From Pandoraea pulmonicola (GTDB lineage Bacteria > Pseudomonadota > Gammaproteobacteria > Burkholderiales > Burkholderiaceae), in the NCBI RefSeq assembly GCF_000815105.2, contig NZ_CP010310.2:5208001-5272000 (forward strand): a stretch of 64,000 nucleotides of DNA, read 5' to 3'. Shown here piece by piece: positions 51,756-61,345 of this stretch (position 1 is its first letter; each line of letters opens with the position of its first letter). The position numbers and the translations under genes were made by a program. The notes beneath the pieces are model-generated. The model saw only the letters and a program-made list of their open reading frames with translations, did no database searches and was not told where the DNA came from.

Positions 51756-52784
51756 ATGATTACCGCACAAGAAGCCCTGCAGCGCACCATCGAACACCGT
51801 GAGATCTTCCACGACGAGATGCTCCATCTGATGCGTCTCATCATGAAGGGCGAGATTTCGCCGGTCATGTCGGCGGCCATCATCACCGGCCTGCGCGTGA
51901 AGAAGGAAACCATCGGCGAGATCGCCGCGGCCGCGCAAGTCATGCGCGAATTCGCCAATCATGTCGAGGCGCCGGCCGACCAGCACTTCGTCGACATCGT
52001 GGGCACCGGCGGCGACGTCTCGCACACGTTCAACATCTCCACGGCATCGATGTTCGTGGCTGCCGGCGCCGGCGCGAAAGTCGCCAAGCACGGCAACCGC
52101 GGCGTGAGCTCGAAATCGGGTAGCGCCGACGTGCTCGAAGCGCTGGGCGTGAACATCATGCTCTCGCCGGAGCAGGTCGCCGAATGCCTGCGCGAAGTCG
52201 GCATCGGCTTCATGTTCGCGCCGAATCATCATCCGGCCATGAAGAACGTCGCCGCGATCCGCAAGGAAATGGGCGTGCGCACGATCTTCAACATCCTCGG
52301 CCCGCTCACCAATCCGGCCGGCGCGCCGAACCAGCTGATGGGCGTGTTCCACCCCGATCTGGTCGGTATCCAGGTGCGCGTGATGCAGCGTCTCGGCGCG
52401 GAGCACGTGCTCGTCGTGTACGGCAAGGACGGCATGGACGAAGTCTCGCTCGGCGCGTCCACGCTGGTCGGCGAATTGAAGGACGGCAAGGTCACCGAGT
52501 ACGAGATCCATCCGGAGGACTTCGGTCTGCAGATGGTGAGCAACCGCAGCCTGAAGGTCGGCAGCGCCGAAGAATCGAAGACCATGCTGATCGAAGCTCT
52601 CGACGACACGCCCGGCACCGCGCGCGAAATCGTGGCGCTCAACGCGGGCACGGCGCTGTATGCGGCGAACCGCGCGGCCTCGATCGGCGACGGCATCAAG
52701 ATGGCGCGCGAGTCCATCGCGAGCGGCGCCGCGCGCGCGAAGCTCGACGAGTTCGTCACGTTCACGCAACGCTTCAAGGCTTGA
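51756..52784 (+). CDS. trpD: Anthranilate phosphoribosyltransferase
   Basis: TrpD joins anthranilate to PRPP. The 342-residue protein has [53 protein letters not shown], which contains the PRPP-binding GTGGD and the anthranilate site, and [21 protein letters not shown]. The ATG at 51756 has GAGGAG ahead; the open frame starts earlier inside trpG but is not coding there. It is followed by trpC after 121 bases. Identification is secure. Confidence 0.98.
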   Translation: MITAQEALQRTIEHREIFHDEMLHLMRLIMKGEISPVMSAAIITGLRVKKETIGEIAAAAQVMREFANHVEAPADQHFVDIVGTGGDVSHTFNISTASMFVAAGAGAKVAKHGNRGVSSKSGSADVLEALGVNIMLSPEQVAECLREVGIGFMFAPNHHPAMKNVAAIRKEMGVRTIFNILGPLTNPAGAPNQLMGVFHPDLVGIQVRVMQRLGAEHVLVVYGKDGMDEVSLGASTLVGELKDGKVTEYEIHPEDFGLQMVSNRSLKVGSAEESKTMLIEALDDTPGTAREIVALNAGTALYAANRAASIGDGIKMARESIASGAARAKLDEFVTFTQRFKA

Positions 52785-52905
52785 CGTCATCGCGCGCGCG
52801 AGCGCGGCTGGTGCCGCGCTTCACGGCGCCGGCCCCTTTGGCGCGCTGACGCACACTGACGCGCACCACCCGACACATTAACGAAGTCCGAATTTCCCGA
52901 TTGCC

Positions 52906-53718
52906 ATGTCCACCGTTCTCGACAAGATCCTGGCCGTGAAGGCCGAAGAAGTCGCTGCTGCGAAGCGCGTCCGTGACCTCGCGAGCCTACGCCGCGACGC
53001 CGAAGCGAGCGTTGGCGACAGCGCGCTTCGCACGCGTGATTTCGTGGGCGCGCTGCGCACGAAGGTCGACGGCGGCCTGCCCGGCGTGATCGCCGAAATC
53101 AAGAAGGCCAGCCCGTCGAAAGGCGTGATTCGCGAGAACTTCGTGCCGCCACAGATCGCCGAGTCGTATCAGCGCGGCGGCGCCGCTTGCCTGTCGGTGC
53201 TCACCGACGTGCAGTTCTTCCAGGGCTCGCCCGAGTATCTGAAGGCGGCGCGCGCCGCGTGCGACCTGCCGGTGCTGCGCAAGGACTTCATGATCGACGC
53301 CTACCAGGTGTACGAGGCGCGCGACATGGGCGCCGACTGCATTCTGCTCATCGCGGCCGCGCTGGAGCTCGTGCACATGCGCGAACTCGAAGCGCAGGCG
53401 CACGAGCTCGGCATGGCGGTGCTCGTCGAAGTGCACAACGGCCGCGAACTGGATGCCGGACTGGAGCTGCGCACGCCGCTGCTGGGCATCAACAACCGCA
53501 ATCTGCATGACTTCGAAGTCACGCTGGACACGACGCTGGACCTGCTCAAGCACATCCCGGGCGATCGCCTGGTGGTGACCGAGTCGGGTATCCTGTCGCG
53601 TGACGACGTGACGCGCATGCGCGCGGCCAACGTCAATGCCTTTCTCGTCGGCGAAGCCTTCATGCGCGCGCCCGAGCCGGGCGACGCCCTCGCCACGCTG
53701 TTCGACATGCCTCGCTGA
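52906..53718 (+). CDS. trpC: Indole-3-glycerol phosphate synthase
   Basis: TrpC closes the indole ring from carboxyphenylaminodeoxyribulose phosphate. The 270-residue TIM barrel has [40 protein letters not shown] (phosphate and lysine), [69 protein letters not shown] and VTESGI. It is a monofunctional TrpC without the PRAI (TrpF) domain; trpF, trpB and trpA are not in the window. It follows trpD in the same direction. Identification is secure. Confidence 0.98.
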   Translation: MSTVLDKILAVKAEEVAAAKRVRDLASLRRDAEASVGDSALRTRDFVGALRTKVDGGLPGVIAEIKKASPSKGVIRENFVPPQIAESYQRGGAACLSVLTDVQFFQGSPEYLKAARAACDLPVLRKDFMIDAYQVYEARDMGADCILLIAAALELVHMRELEAQAHELGMAVLVEVHNGRELDAGLELRTPLLGINNRNLHDFEVTLDTTLDLLKHIPGDRLVVTESGILSRDDVTRMRAANVNAFLVGEAFMRAPEPGDALATLFDMPR

Positions 53719-53861
53719 CTCGCCGACGCGAGCCACGCCAAGCGATCGATGGCGCGGCGTCCCGCCCGGGATGCCGCCCGCTGCCGCAGCCGGCAAGGCG
53801 CGTCGCACCGGCGCGGTATCGCGCCGGCTTGACCGTCCGACGCCCCTCACAGGAGCGGCCC

Positions 53862-54557
53862 GTGGCCATCGAACGCGAACTCAAACTTGCCCTGCCGGGC
53901 GACCTTCCCATTCAGCGCACCGATGCGCTGATCGCTCATCTCGACCGTCTGCCCGGTGCGCAGGCCCGCGGCGAGCGCCATCTCGTCAATCGCTACTTCG
54001 ATACGCCAATGCTGGCGCTCTCGCACGCCAAGGCCGCGCTGCGCCTGCGCTATGTCGCCCGCGACGGCCACCCGGGACAATGGCTGCAGACGCTCAAGTC
54101 GGTGGGAGAGGCGCGCGACGGATTGCACGTCCGTCATGAATGGGAGCAGGCGGTCAAGGGCGAAGCGCTGGAGCTGCCGCAACTGATCGCGGCGTGCGAC
54201 GTGCCCGCCACGGCGGACATCCTGCGCGCCGAGGGCGCAAACGTGGTGGCGCAGTTCGAAACCAATTTCGTGCGTCGTCTGTGGCGCTACGTGGCAGGCG
54301 ACGGCACGGTCGTGGAAATTGCGTTTGACCGGGGCGACGTCACCGTCGAAGCCGATGGCCGGCGACACACCGAACCGCTGCTGGAAGTGGAACTCGAACT
54401 GCTCGACGCCCCAGACGACGACCGCAACGGCCAGGGCGAGCGCATTCTCCAGGCGCTGGCGCAGGATCTGCGGCAGGTGCTGCCGGAGTTGCGCAGCGAC
54501 GACGTCAGCAAAGCGCAACGCGGTTACCGGCTGCATCAGAAGGTGTTCGGCGGATGA
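53862..54557 (+). CDS. CYTH-domain triphosphatase-like protein
   Basis: A 231-residue CYTH (CyaB-thiamine triphosphatase) protein, family members of which hydrolyse inorganic triphosphate or thiamine triphosphate in a metal-dependent tunnel. The signature is AIEREKL-like AIERELKLAL at the N-terminus, then NRYFDTPMLALSHAKAALRLRY, WLQTLKS, EIAFDRGDV and PLLEVELELL. Starts at GTG 53862, seven bases after AGGAG; a TTG start further upstream is less likely. It follows trpC by 143 bases in the same direction. It resembles YgiF without the CHAD domain. The substrate is unknown. Confidence 0.9.
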   Translation: MAIERELKLALPGDLPIQRTDALIAHLDRLPGAQARGERHLVNRYFDTPMLALSHAKAALRLRYVARDGHPGQWLQTLKSVGEARDGLHVRHEWEQAVKGEALELPQLIAACDVPATADILRAEGANVVAQFETNFVRRLWRYVAGDGTVVEIAFDRGDVTVEADGRRHTEPLLEVELELLDAPDDDRNGQGERILQALAQDLRQVLPELRSDDVSKAQRGYRLHQKVFGG

Positions 54558-54691
54558 GCGTTGTCGTGCGCAAGGTGTTGCCCTGAGCACTCCGCCGACA
54601 GTCTTGTCGGTCTTTCGCCAAACGCCCCGCACACGCCATCGACGGATTTTTCCGCAGCGAACTTCATTCACCGACTTCATCCGAGCAACGC

Positions 54692-55675
54692 ATGGCAACA
54701 CGTTCAGGCAAGCCTTCTTCGAAGACCCCGTCGGCAAATCCCGACGAACGGCAACGCTCGCTTTTCGACGACCCCGCACCGGCATCGCCCTCCGTGAGCG
54801 ATAGCGATCCGGCAAGCTCGCCCGCGACGGCCCCCCGCAAACGCGGACGTCCGCCGAAATCGGGCGCGACGCCAGCATCGCCCACTCGAACGACCAGACC
54901 GCGGCGTGTCGCGGCGGACGACACCGCCGGCAAGCACGAAACTCGCGTCGAGGGTGCGCTCGAGGGACGCGTCGAAGACCAGTTCGAAACGCTGCCCGCC
55001 GCGTGGCAATCGCTGATCGCCCCGTTCGTGGCAAGCGACGCCTACGCGCCGCTGTGCCGCTACGTCGATGCGGAGGTCGCGGCGGGCAAGACCGTCTATC
55101 CGGCGGACATCTTCCACGCGTTGCGCATGACGTCGCCCAAAGACGTGAAGGTCGTCATCCTCGGACAGGATCCCTATCACGGCGACGACAATGGGATCGC
55201 GCAGGCGCACGGCCTGGCGTTCTCGGTGCAGCGCGGTGTGCGTGTGCCGCCGTCGCTGCGCAACATCTACAAGGAAATCGAGCGGGATCTGGGGATCGCG
55301 CCGCCGTCGCATGGCAATCTCGACGCGTGGGCGAAGCAGGGCGTGCTTCTGCTCAACACGACGCTGACCGTCGAAGCCGGCAACGCCGCGAGCCACGCCA
55401 AGCCGTTCAGGACGGGAGGATGGCAGGCCTGCACCGACACGCTGCTGTCGGGACTCGCCGCGCAGCAGGGGCCGCTGGTGTTCATGCTGTGGGGCAGCCA
55501 TGCGCAGGCAAAGACGCCGCTGCTCGCGGGTCACGGCCATCTGCTGCTCGAAGCGCCGCATCCGTCGCCGCTATCGGCGCATCGCGGCTTTCTCGGCTGC
55601 GGCCACTTCAGCGCCGCCAATGCGTTCCTGGAACAGCACGGCAAGACGCCGGTCGACTGGCGCGTGCCTGAGTGA
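54692..55675 (+). CDS. ung: Uracil-DNA glycosylase with long basic N-terminal tail
   Basis: Ung removes uracil from DNA, the first step of base-excision repair. The catalytic core begins about residue 95: [25 protein letters not shown] (catalytic Asp160 of GQDPYH), [38 protein letters not shown] and the [10 protein letters not shown] loop (His near 286). The first 95 residues are low-complexity, rich in Ser, Pro, Thr, Lys and Arg, with RKRGRPPK at 49-56, a match to the AT-hook motif. Such a tail is unusual for Ung (about 230 aa in E. coli); a downstream start is possible but no in-frame ATG with a ribosome site is nearby. Function certain, tail role unknown. Confidence 0.94.
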   Translation: MATRSGKPSSKTPSANPDERQRSLFDDPAPASPSVSDSDPASSPATAPRKRGRPPKSGATPASPTRTTRPRRVAADDTAGKHETRVEGALEGRVEDQFETLPAAWQSLIAPFVASDAYAPLCRYVDAEVAAGKTVYPADIFHALRMTSPKDVKVVILGQDPYHGDDNGIAQAHGLAFSVQRGVRVPPSLRNIYKEIERDLGIAPPSHGNLDAWAKQGVLLLNTTLTVEAGNAASHAKPFRTGGWQACTDTLLSGLAAQQGPLVFMLWGSHAQAKTPLLAGHGHLLLEAPHPSPLSAHRGFLGCGHFSAANAFLEQHGKTPVDWRVPE

Positions 55676-55761
55676 TTTCGCGTCGGCGCGTGCAGCGCGT
55701 CGGCATGTCCGCCGGTGTGTGGCCGACGCCATCGTTGATCGGCGAACCCGGCAGGTCCCGA

Positions 55762-56676
55762 TCACTCGCCCGGGCACGTCAGCGTGCCCATGGCGCCTTG
55801 CTGATAGCGACGCGTGAGCGCGACGAGTTCGCTCTCGTCACGCGCGGCAAAGTTACCGCGATAGACCACCGGCTCGCCGAGCGGCTCGCCACCGGCGAGC
55901 ATCAGGCGGGCGCCGGCGCGTCCGGCCAGTTGCCATTCGCCGGGGGGGAGGAGCAACGCTTGTGCTGCGCCGCCTTCCGCGCGCAACGCGTGGCTGGCCA
56001 GTGCCGCATCGCCACACACCATCATCGCGATCCAGCGACGCCCGTCGCACGGTATCGCCAGCGTGCGCAGATCGTCCTTGCGCCAATCGAGCTGCAGCAG
56101 TGTCGTGCGCTCGCGTTGCTCACCTTGCTCGTCTTCGTCGCGCACCACGCGGCGCTCATCCCACTCGCCGCAAATCAGTGTCATGTCCAACGCGCCTTCC
56201 CGCCAACGCGGCATCGCATCGGCACGCACCACCGTCTGCACGGGCGCGCCGTGCGCGTGACGTCCCGCACGATTGACGATCATGCGCACGCCGCGCGCGA
56301 CCGCGCTGGCGTGCTCGGGCAGTTCTTCGTGCACCGTGCCGCAGTTCGTGTCGAGCCAGAGCAGATCGCCGGGGCGCACGACATCGTCGCCGCCGTGTGC
56401 GTGACGACATCGCATCGCCGTCGTCGCATCGGGAAAGAGGTAGGTCGCCACGGCGCAACCCGCATGAGGATGCGGAGGAATGCAGGCGCCCTGGCGGCGG
56501 AAGACGTCGATCGACAGAAACGGATCGGTCTCGTCGACCTGATCGAAAACGCCCGCTCCCGCGGCCGCGGCACAGCGGCCGGGACGGGAGACAGTAAGCA
56601 CGCGCGGCATGGCCTTCGCGTCGGCATGGGCGGCCGGACGCGTCGGACGCGAATGCTGGGGCGTCGGATAGGCCAT
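55762..56676 (-). CDS. Pirin-family cupin protein
   Basis: A 304-residue two-cupin protein of the pirin family, metal-binding proteins with quercetinase or regulatory activity in some members. The first cupin carries RRQGACIPPHPHAGCAVATYLFPD (His69 and His71) and the acidic HEELPEHA region. The second half is beta-rich with PVVYRGNFAARDESEL and the C-terminal RRYQQGAMGTLTCPGE, similar to the pirin YQxGxFGxL ending. The ATG is at 56674-56676. It lies 56 bases downstream of azoR on the same strand and could be cotranscribed. The metal-site spacing departs somewhat from classical pirins, so activity is uncertain. Confidence 0.78.
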   Translation of the reverse strand: MAYPTPQHSRPTRPAAHADAKAMPRVLTVSRPGRCAAAAGAGVFDQVDETDPFLSIDVFRRQGACIPPHPHAGCAVATYLFPDATTAMRCRHAHGGDDVVRPGDLLWLDTNCGTVHEELPEHASAVARGVRMIVNRAGRHAHGAPVQTVVRADAMPRWREGALDMTLICGEWDERRVVRDEDEQGEQRERTTLLQLDWRKDDLRTLAIPCDGRRWIAMMVCGDAALASHALRAEGGAAQALLLPPGEWQLAGRAGARLMLAGGEPLGEPVVYRGNFAARDESELVALTRRYQQGAMGTLTCPGE

Positions 56677-56732
56677 GGGGAGCGCCTGCGCGTGCGGGAG
56701 ACTTCGTATGAACCGGTCGTGCAGCCTGCGAC

Positions 56733-57332
56733 TTACAGCGCGGCGATGGCTTCACGCGCCGTCGCGAAGCCGGCAGCCGCCGATTCCGGACCGCGGGCCA
56801 GACCTTCGGCGAAGATGAACGTCACGTCCGTCATGCCGAGGAAGCCGAGAATCGTCTTGAGGTACGGCGTCTGGCTGTCGGCCGGCGTGTCCTTGTAGTT
56901 GCCGCCGCGGGCGAACGCCACGATCACCTTCTTGCCCTGGATCAGGCCTTCCACGCTGCCGTCTTCGCGATAGCGGAAGGTCACGCGGGCGCGGGTGATC
57001 CAGTCGAAGTACGCCTTCAGTTGCGTCGGCACCTGGAAGTTGTACAGCGGCACGCCGAACACGACATAGTCGGCTGCCTGGATTTCGGCGATGAGCGCAT
57101 CGCTGCGGGCGATGATGGCGTTCTGTTCCGGCGAACGCTGCTCTTCCGGCGTGAAGAAGGCGCCGATCACGGCTTCGTCCAGGTGCGGCACGCCGTCGGC
57201 GAGCAGATCGCGCACGACGACCTTGGCGCCAGGGTTCTTGGCCACCAGTTGGGCAACCGTTTCGTTGGCGAGCGTGGTCGAATTGGCGCCTTGCGAGCGG
57301 GCGGCGGAATTGATTTGGAGAATCGTGGTCAT
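56733..57332 (-). CDS. azoR: FMN-dependent NADH-azoreductase AzoR
   Basis: AzoR is a homodimeric flavodoxin-like enzyme that reduces azo compounds and quinones with NADH. The 199-residue protein starts [22 protein letters not shown] (FMN phosphate loop), then [35 protein letters not shown] (FMN contacts and catalytic surface), and [11 protein letters not shown]. The ATG at 57330-57332 is 85 bases from a predicted promoter that carries an upstream LysR-type palindrome; the divergent lysR gene is the likely activator. Followed 56 bases later by the pirin gene. Identification is secure. Confidence 0.95.
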   Translation of the reverse strand: MTTILQINSAARSQGANSTTLANETVAQLVAKNPGAKVVVRDLLADGVPHLDEAVIGAFFTPEEQRSPEQNAIIARSDALIAEIQAADYVVFGVPLYNFQVPTQLKAYFDWITRARVTFRYREDGSVEGLIQGKKVIVAFARGGNYKDTPADSQTPYLKTILGFLGMTDVTFIFAEGLARGPESAAAGFATAREAIAAL

Positions 57333-57423
57333 TTCGGTGGCTCCTGAGCCTGGGGGTTCGAAAATCCGTGCGCATCGGTGCCCGTCTCGGGATCGCCATC
57401 AGTTGCGCGTCGGCTTGGAATGA

Positions 57424-57451
57424 ATTCTAGTTACCCCCAAAAATGAAACAA
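57424..57451 (-). promoter_or_regulatory. Probable azoR promoter
   Basis: On the minus strand TTGTTT (57446-57451) and TAGAAT (57424-57429) are 16 bases apart. Transcription would start near 57417, 85 bases ahead of azoR. The LysR-type palindrome is centred about 63 bases upstream of this start. Confidence 0.55.
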
Positions 57452-57470
57452 GCCGGTAAAATCGAATTGT

Positions 57471-57490
57471 TTGTTCCCTTTTTGGAACAA
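57471..57490. promoter_or_regulatory. LysR-type operator in the azoR-lysR gap
   Basis: TTGTTCC and GGAACAA form a perfect 7-bp inverted repeat with a six-base centre (57471-57490). It fits the LysR recognition rule of an interrupted dyad with T-N11-A spacing, and lies between the two divergent genes at about -63 relative to the azoR start, the usual recognition-site position for LysR activators. Confidence 0.75.
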
Positions 57491-57566
57491 TGGTTTTCCC
57501 GTCTCTTTCCCCCCTTTCCCGCCTTTTGGCGGTGCCGCATGCCCGCGTCACCGAGGAGCGCCTGCG

Positions 57567-58520
57567 ATGATTGACGACCTGAACGACATGCTGATCTTCG
57601 CCGAGGTGGTGCGCTCCGGCAGCATCACACGCGCGGGCGAGCGGCTCGATCTGCCCAAGGCTACGGTCAGCAGACGGCTCTCGCGGCTCGAGGCACGCCT
57701 TGGCACCAAGCTGCTGCACAAGACCACGCGGCGCCTCGAACTGACGGAAGTCGGCGAGGCCTATTACGAACGGTGTCTGCCGATTCTCGAAGAGGTGGAG
57801 GAGACGCGCGACTTCGCATCGCAACTGTCGAGCAAACCGCGCGGACGCCTGCGCATCACCGCGCCGGCGGACTTCGCGGCGCAATGGCTCGCCGTGCCGC
57901 TCGCGACGTTCTGCGCGGCGTATCCCGAAATCGCGGTCGACGTGGATCTGAGCTCACGCCACGTGGACCTGATCGCCGAACGGGTCGACGTCGCCATTCG
58001 CGCGGGGCAGCTCTCGGATTCCACACTGGTGGCGCGGCCGCTGCTCAAGCTCACGCGCAGTCTCTATGCGAGTCCGTTGTATCTGAGTGCGACGGGGCTG
58101 CCCGCCGCGCCCGACGAACTCGAGGGCCATCGCTTCGTGATGCTGCAAGGCGCGCGACGCCTGTTCAACAGCGACACGCTGCACAAGGGACGCCAGCGCG
58201 TGGACATCGCCATGCACGGGGCGATCCAGGTCAACAGCATGGGGATGGTCAAGGAGATGGCGCTCGCGGGCAGCGGCATCGCCGCCCTCACGGATATTTT
58301 GGCCGAGGATGCGTTGCGCACCGGCCGTCTCGTCAAGGTCCTGCCGGAGTGGTCGCTGCCGACGAGCCCGGTGCATCTCGTCACACCCTCGCGGCGCTTC
58401 CTGCCGCGCAAGACGCAGGCGTTCATCGAGCATATGCTTGCCGTCGCGAGAACCTGTCCCGAAGAAAATCGCGACCCGAGCGTGCCCGGCCCTTCGGATG
58501 GCGAAACGCCTCGCATTTAG
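57567..58520 (+). CDS. LysR-family regulator, divergent from azoR
   Basis: A 317-residue LysR-type regulator. The N-terminal winged helix reads MLIFAEVVRSGSITRAGERLDLPKATVSRRLSRLEARLGTKLLHKTTRRLELTEVGEAYYERC (recognition helix around KATVSRRLSRLE), then a linker helix and a periplasmic-binding-like effector domain with GRLRITAPADFAAQWLAVPLATFCAAYPEI. The ATG at 57567 has GAGGAG ahead; a longer frame upstream is not coding. The azoR operator lies between the two genes, so it probably activates azoR and represses itself. The inducer is unknown, perhaps a quinone or azo dye. Its last codons and stop lie inside a terminator-like hairpin. Confidence 0.92.
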   Translation: MIDDLNDMLIFAEVVRSGSITRAGERLDLPKATVSRRLSRLEARLGTKLLHKTTRRLELTEVGEAYYERCLPILEEVEETRDFASQLSSKPRGRLRITAPADFAAQWLAVPLATFCAAYPEIAVDVDLSSRHVDLIAERVDVAIRAGQLSDSTLVARPLLKLTRSLYASPLYLSATGLPAAPDELEGHRFVMLQGARRLFNSDTLHKGRQRVDIAMHGAIQVNSMGMVKEMALAGSGIAALTDILAEDALRTGRLVKVLPEWSLPTSPVHLVTPSRRFLPRKTQAFIEHMLAVARTCPEENRDPSVPGPSDGETPRI

Positions 58521-58530
58521 CGAGGCGTTT
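58504..58530. terminator. Hairpin terminator overlapping the lysR stop
   Basis: AAACGCCTCGC (58504-58514) and GCGAGGCGTTT (58520-58530) form a perfect 11-bp stem with a five-base loop. The lysR TAG (58518-58520) is in the loop and first stem base. It lies between the convergent lysR and M61 peptidase genes with short T runs on both sides. Only a weak terminator by T-run. Confidence 0.7.
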
Positions 58531-58592
58531 ACATGACGCATCGTCAAACGCGGGCAGCGATCGGCCGCCGCCCGACCCGCGCGTTCGCTCTC

Positions 58593-60416
58593 TCAGGCAC
58601 TCAACCACTTCTCGCGACGCTGTGCAGCCGCACGGTCACGCGACTCCGCAATGCGGTACTGCGAGATCTCCGGCGCGTCCAACGTGAGCGGCGTCTCGCG
58701 CAGCTCGTCGCGACGGAACGCATGCACCGTCACGCGATCACCGGGACGATAGCGTCCGAGCAGCTTGTCGAGATTGCCTGAGGTCACACGCAGGCCGTCG
58801 ATGGCGATGAGCGTGTCGCCCGCCGACAGGCCGGCCGCTTGTGCCGCACCGCCGTCGAGCACCTGCGCCAGCGTGAGTTCGTCGCCGCGTTTCGTCGTCT
58901 TCGCGCCCAGGGCCGGGCGCCCGTTCTCGGGCGTCACCGGCTCCAGCGTCAGCCCCACGCGCGCGAGCAGCGCGGCGAGCGGCAAGTCGCGCGTGCCGTT
59001 GATCGCCGTGGCGAAGAACTCAGACAGATCGAGCCCCGAGACTTCCTCGAAGAGCGGTTGCACGGCGTCTTCTTCGATGCCGACCGGCGTGCCGCGATAG
59101 AAGTCGCGGCCGTAGCGCTGCCACAGTGCGCGCATGATGTCGTCCAGCGACTTCTGCCCGCGCGTCTGCGAACGGATCGTCAGATCGAGCGCCAACGCAA
59201 CGAGCGAGCCCTTGGTGTAGTAGCTGACGATGGCATTCGGCGCATTTTCATCCTGACGGTAATACTTCGTCCAGGCGTCGAACGAGCTCTCGGCCACGGT
59301 CTGCTTGAGACGGCCGCTGCCGCGCAGCACGTTCGCCACCGTCTTGGCGACGAGCTCGTAGTACGCGCCCGGTTCGATCACGCCGCTACGCACGAGCATC
59401 AGATCGTCGTAATACGACGTGAAACCCTCGAACAACCACAGCAGACGCGTGTAATTCTCCGCGTCCAGCGCATACGGTGCGAACGCCGCCGGCTTGATGC
59501 GCTTGACGTTCCACGTGTGGAAATACTCGTGGCTCACCAGGCCGAGAAAACCGCGATAGGCGTCGCTCATGCGCGCCTGGCCCTGTACCGGCAGATCGTT
59601 GCGGCTTGCAAGCAATGCCGTGGACGCGCGATGCTCCAGACCGCCGTAGCCGTCGCCGGCGGTCATCAGCAGGAACACATAACGCGACATCGGCACGCGC
59701 GAGCGTGCGCTTGCGCCCGGCTCGAACAGACGGATCTGCGCCTCGCAGATCTTCTTCATGTCGCGCAGCAGCCGGTCCAGATCCAGATTCGGCACCGGGC
59801 CGGTGATCGCGACCTCGTGCGTCACGCCGCAGGCCTTGAACGTGCCGTGTACGAACGTCCCCATCTCGACCGGCGAATCGATGAGCTCGTCGTAGTCGAC
59901 GGCCAGATAGCGGCCGAAATCGAGCGCCGCCGTGCCTTCGGCCGGGGCCAGCGCGGTGGCCACGCGCCACGCCTTGAAGGCGGCGCCGCGCGGGCGCAGG
60001 ATGTCGACCTCGCAAGGCGAACGCTCCTGCCCTTCGACGCGCAGGAACACGCTCGTGCCGTTGAAGAAGCCGTGCGTGTCGTCCAGATGGGCGGCGCGCA
60101 CCGACAGGTCCCAGGCATACACCTCGTACGTCACGATCAGCGTGCCCTTGCACGGCGCGGCCTGCCACGTGTGCTTGTCGAGCTTGTCGAGGGCGACCTT
60201 GCGGCCGCGGCACGTCGCGCCGATGGTCACGATGTTGCGTGCGAACTCGCGCACCATGTAGCTGCCCGGTATCCACGCGGGCAGCGTGAAGCGCTGACCT
60301 TCGGGTGCGGGATTCGAGACCGTCACCGTCACTTCGAACAGGTGGGCGGCGGGCGACTTCGGAACGATCGCATACCGGATCGCGGACGGGGCGGGTGCGG
60401 CGGAGGGGGCTTTCAT
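58593..60416 (-). CDS. M61 glycyl aminopeptidase-like protein with PDZ domain
   Basis: A 607-residue zinc metallopeptidase of family M61, related to Sphingomonas glycyl aminopeptidase. The zinc site is H296EYFH300 in LVSHEYFHTWNVKRIKP with the third ligand Glu330 in WLFEGFTSYYDDL, and GYGGLEHRAS is the family's GxxxH segment. The N-terminal 200 residues are beta-rich (FTLPAWIPGSYMVREFARNI is the family start). A PDZ domain occupies about residues 500-580, with QVLDGGAAQAAGLSAGDTLIAIDGLRV. There is no signal peptide, so it is likely cytoplasmic. It follows dsbC on the same strand (64 bases). Substrates unknown. Confidence 0.9.
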   Translation of the reverse strand: MKAPSAAPAPSAIRYAIVPKSPAAHLFEVTVTVSNPAPEGQRFTLPAWIPGSYMVREFARNIVTIGATCRGRKVALDKLDKHTWQAAPCKGTLIVTYEVYAWDLSVRAAHLDDTHGFFNGTSVFLRVEGQERSPCEVDILRPRGAAFKAWRVATALAPAEGTAALDFGRYLAVDYDELIDSPVEMGTFVHGTFKACGVTHEVAITGPVPNLDLDRLLRDMKKICEAQIRLFEPGASARSRVPMSRYVFLLMTAGDGYGGLEHRASTALLASRNDLPVQGQARMSDAYRGFLGLVSHEYFHTWNVKRIKPAAFAPYALDAENYTRLLWLFEGFTSYYDDLMLVRSGVIEPGAYYELVAKTVANVLRGSGRLKQTVAESSFDAWTKYYRQDENAPNAIVSYYTKGSLVALALDLTIRSQTRGQKSLDDIMRALWQRYGRDFYRGTPVGIEEDAVQPLFEEVSGLDLSEFFATAINGTRDLPLAALLARVGLTLEPVTPENGRPALGAKTTKRGDELTLAQVLDGGAAQAAGLSAGDTLIAIDGLRVTSGNLDKLLGRYRPGDRVTVHAFRRDELRETPLTLDAPEISQYRIAESRDRAAAQRREKWLSA

Positions 60417-60480
60417 GACGTGGCGGCTTCTTGTTGTTGCGGGATGGCTCGGGCGCGGCTCGGCTGCCGGTTACTTGACG

Positions 60481-61260
60481 TTACTTGAGCGCGGCCAGTG
60501 CCTTCTCCAGCTCTTCGGCGGGCACGGCGCCCGGCAGGCGACGACCGTCCGTCAGAATGATCGTCGGCGTGCCCGTCACGTTGTACTGGCGGCCCAGCGC
60601 GACGTTCTGCTGGACGGCGGCGTCGTCGCACTTGGCGCCGGCGGTCGGCGGGGCCTTCTTGTCGAGCATCCAGTCATGCCATGCCTTGAGCTGATCGGGT
60701 GCGCACCAGATCTGCTTCGACTTGGTCTCCGAGTCCGGGCCGAGCACCGGGTACAGGAAGGTATAGACGGTGATGTTGTCGAGCTTCGACGTCTTGAGCG
60801 TCTCTTCGAAGCGCTTGCAGTACGGACAGTTGGGATCCGAGAACACGGCGATCTTGCGCGCGCCGTTGCCCTTCACGTACTTGATCGCACGGTCGAATGG
60901 CAGCTTCGCGAAGTCGACCTTGTTGAGCTCCGATTGACGCGCTTCGGTCAGGTTCTGGCGCGTCTTTGTATTGATGAGGTTGCCGAGGAGCACGTATTGC
61001 GCCTTCTCGTCGGTGTAGACGATCTCGCCGCCCACGGCCACTTCGAACAGCCCCGGCACGGGCGTACGCGCCACCGACTTGATCGGGGCGTCGTCGCCGA
61101 GGGTCTTCTGCGCGGCGGCCTTCACGCGGTCGAGCGTGGCGTCGGACTTGTTCTGCGCGACGGCGGACGTCGTGGAGGTCGCGAAACAGACGGCCGCCAG
61201 ACCCAGCGCCGTGAGCCCGGTAAGCGTGGTAAGCGCCACGGCGCGATAACGTTGCAACAT
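60481..61260 (-). CDS. dsbC: Thiol:disulfide isomerase DsbC
   Basis: DsbC is a periplasmic V-shaped dimer that shuffles wrong disulfides, kept reduced by DsbD. The 259-residue precursor has a long signal peptide (about 36 residues ending SAVAQ), an N-terminal dimerisation domain, and a thioredoxin domain with the active site SDPNC145-P-Y-C148 and the cis-Pro loop VTGTPTIILTDG near 230. A second Cys pair (C182 near IWCAPD and C211 near AKCDD) is typical of the family. The ATG is at 61258-61260. It lies 85 bases after the ubiH-like gene on the same strand. Confident. Confidence 0.95.
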   Translation of the reverse strand: MLQRYRAVALTTLTGLTALGLAAVCFATSTTSAVAQNKSDATLDRVKAAAQKTLGDDAPIKSVARTPVPGLFEVAVGGEIVYTDEKAQYVLLGNLINTKTRQNLTEARQSELNKVDFAKLPFDRAIKYVKGNGARKIAVFSDPNCPYCKRFEETLKTSKLDNITVYTFLYPVLGPDSETKSKQIWCAPDQLKAWHDWMLDKKAPPTAGAKCDDAAVQQNVALGRQYNVTGTPTIILTDGRRLPGAVPAEELEKALAALK

Positions 61261-61345
61261 CGAATATCTCCGGAAGTGAATCGATCGAGAGGCGCGAGAC
61301 GCGTTTGCAATGCAGGCCGCAAACCCGGCAACGTCGCCCTGTGAG

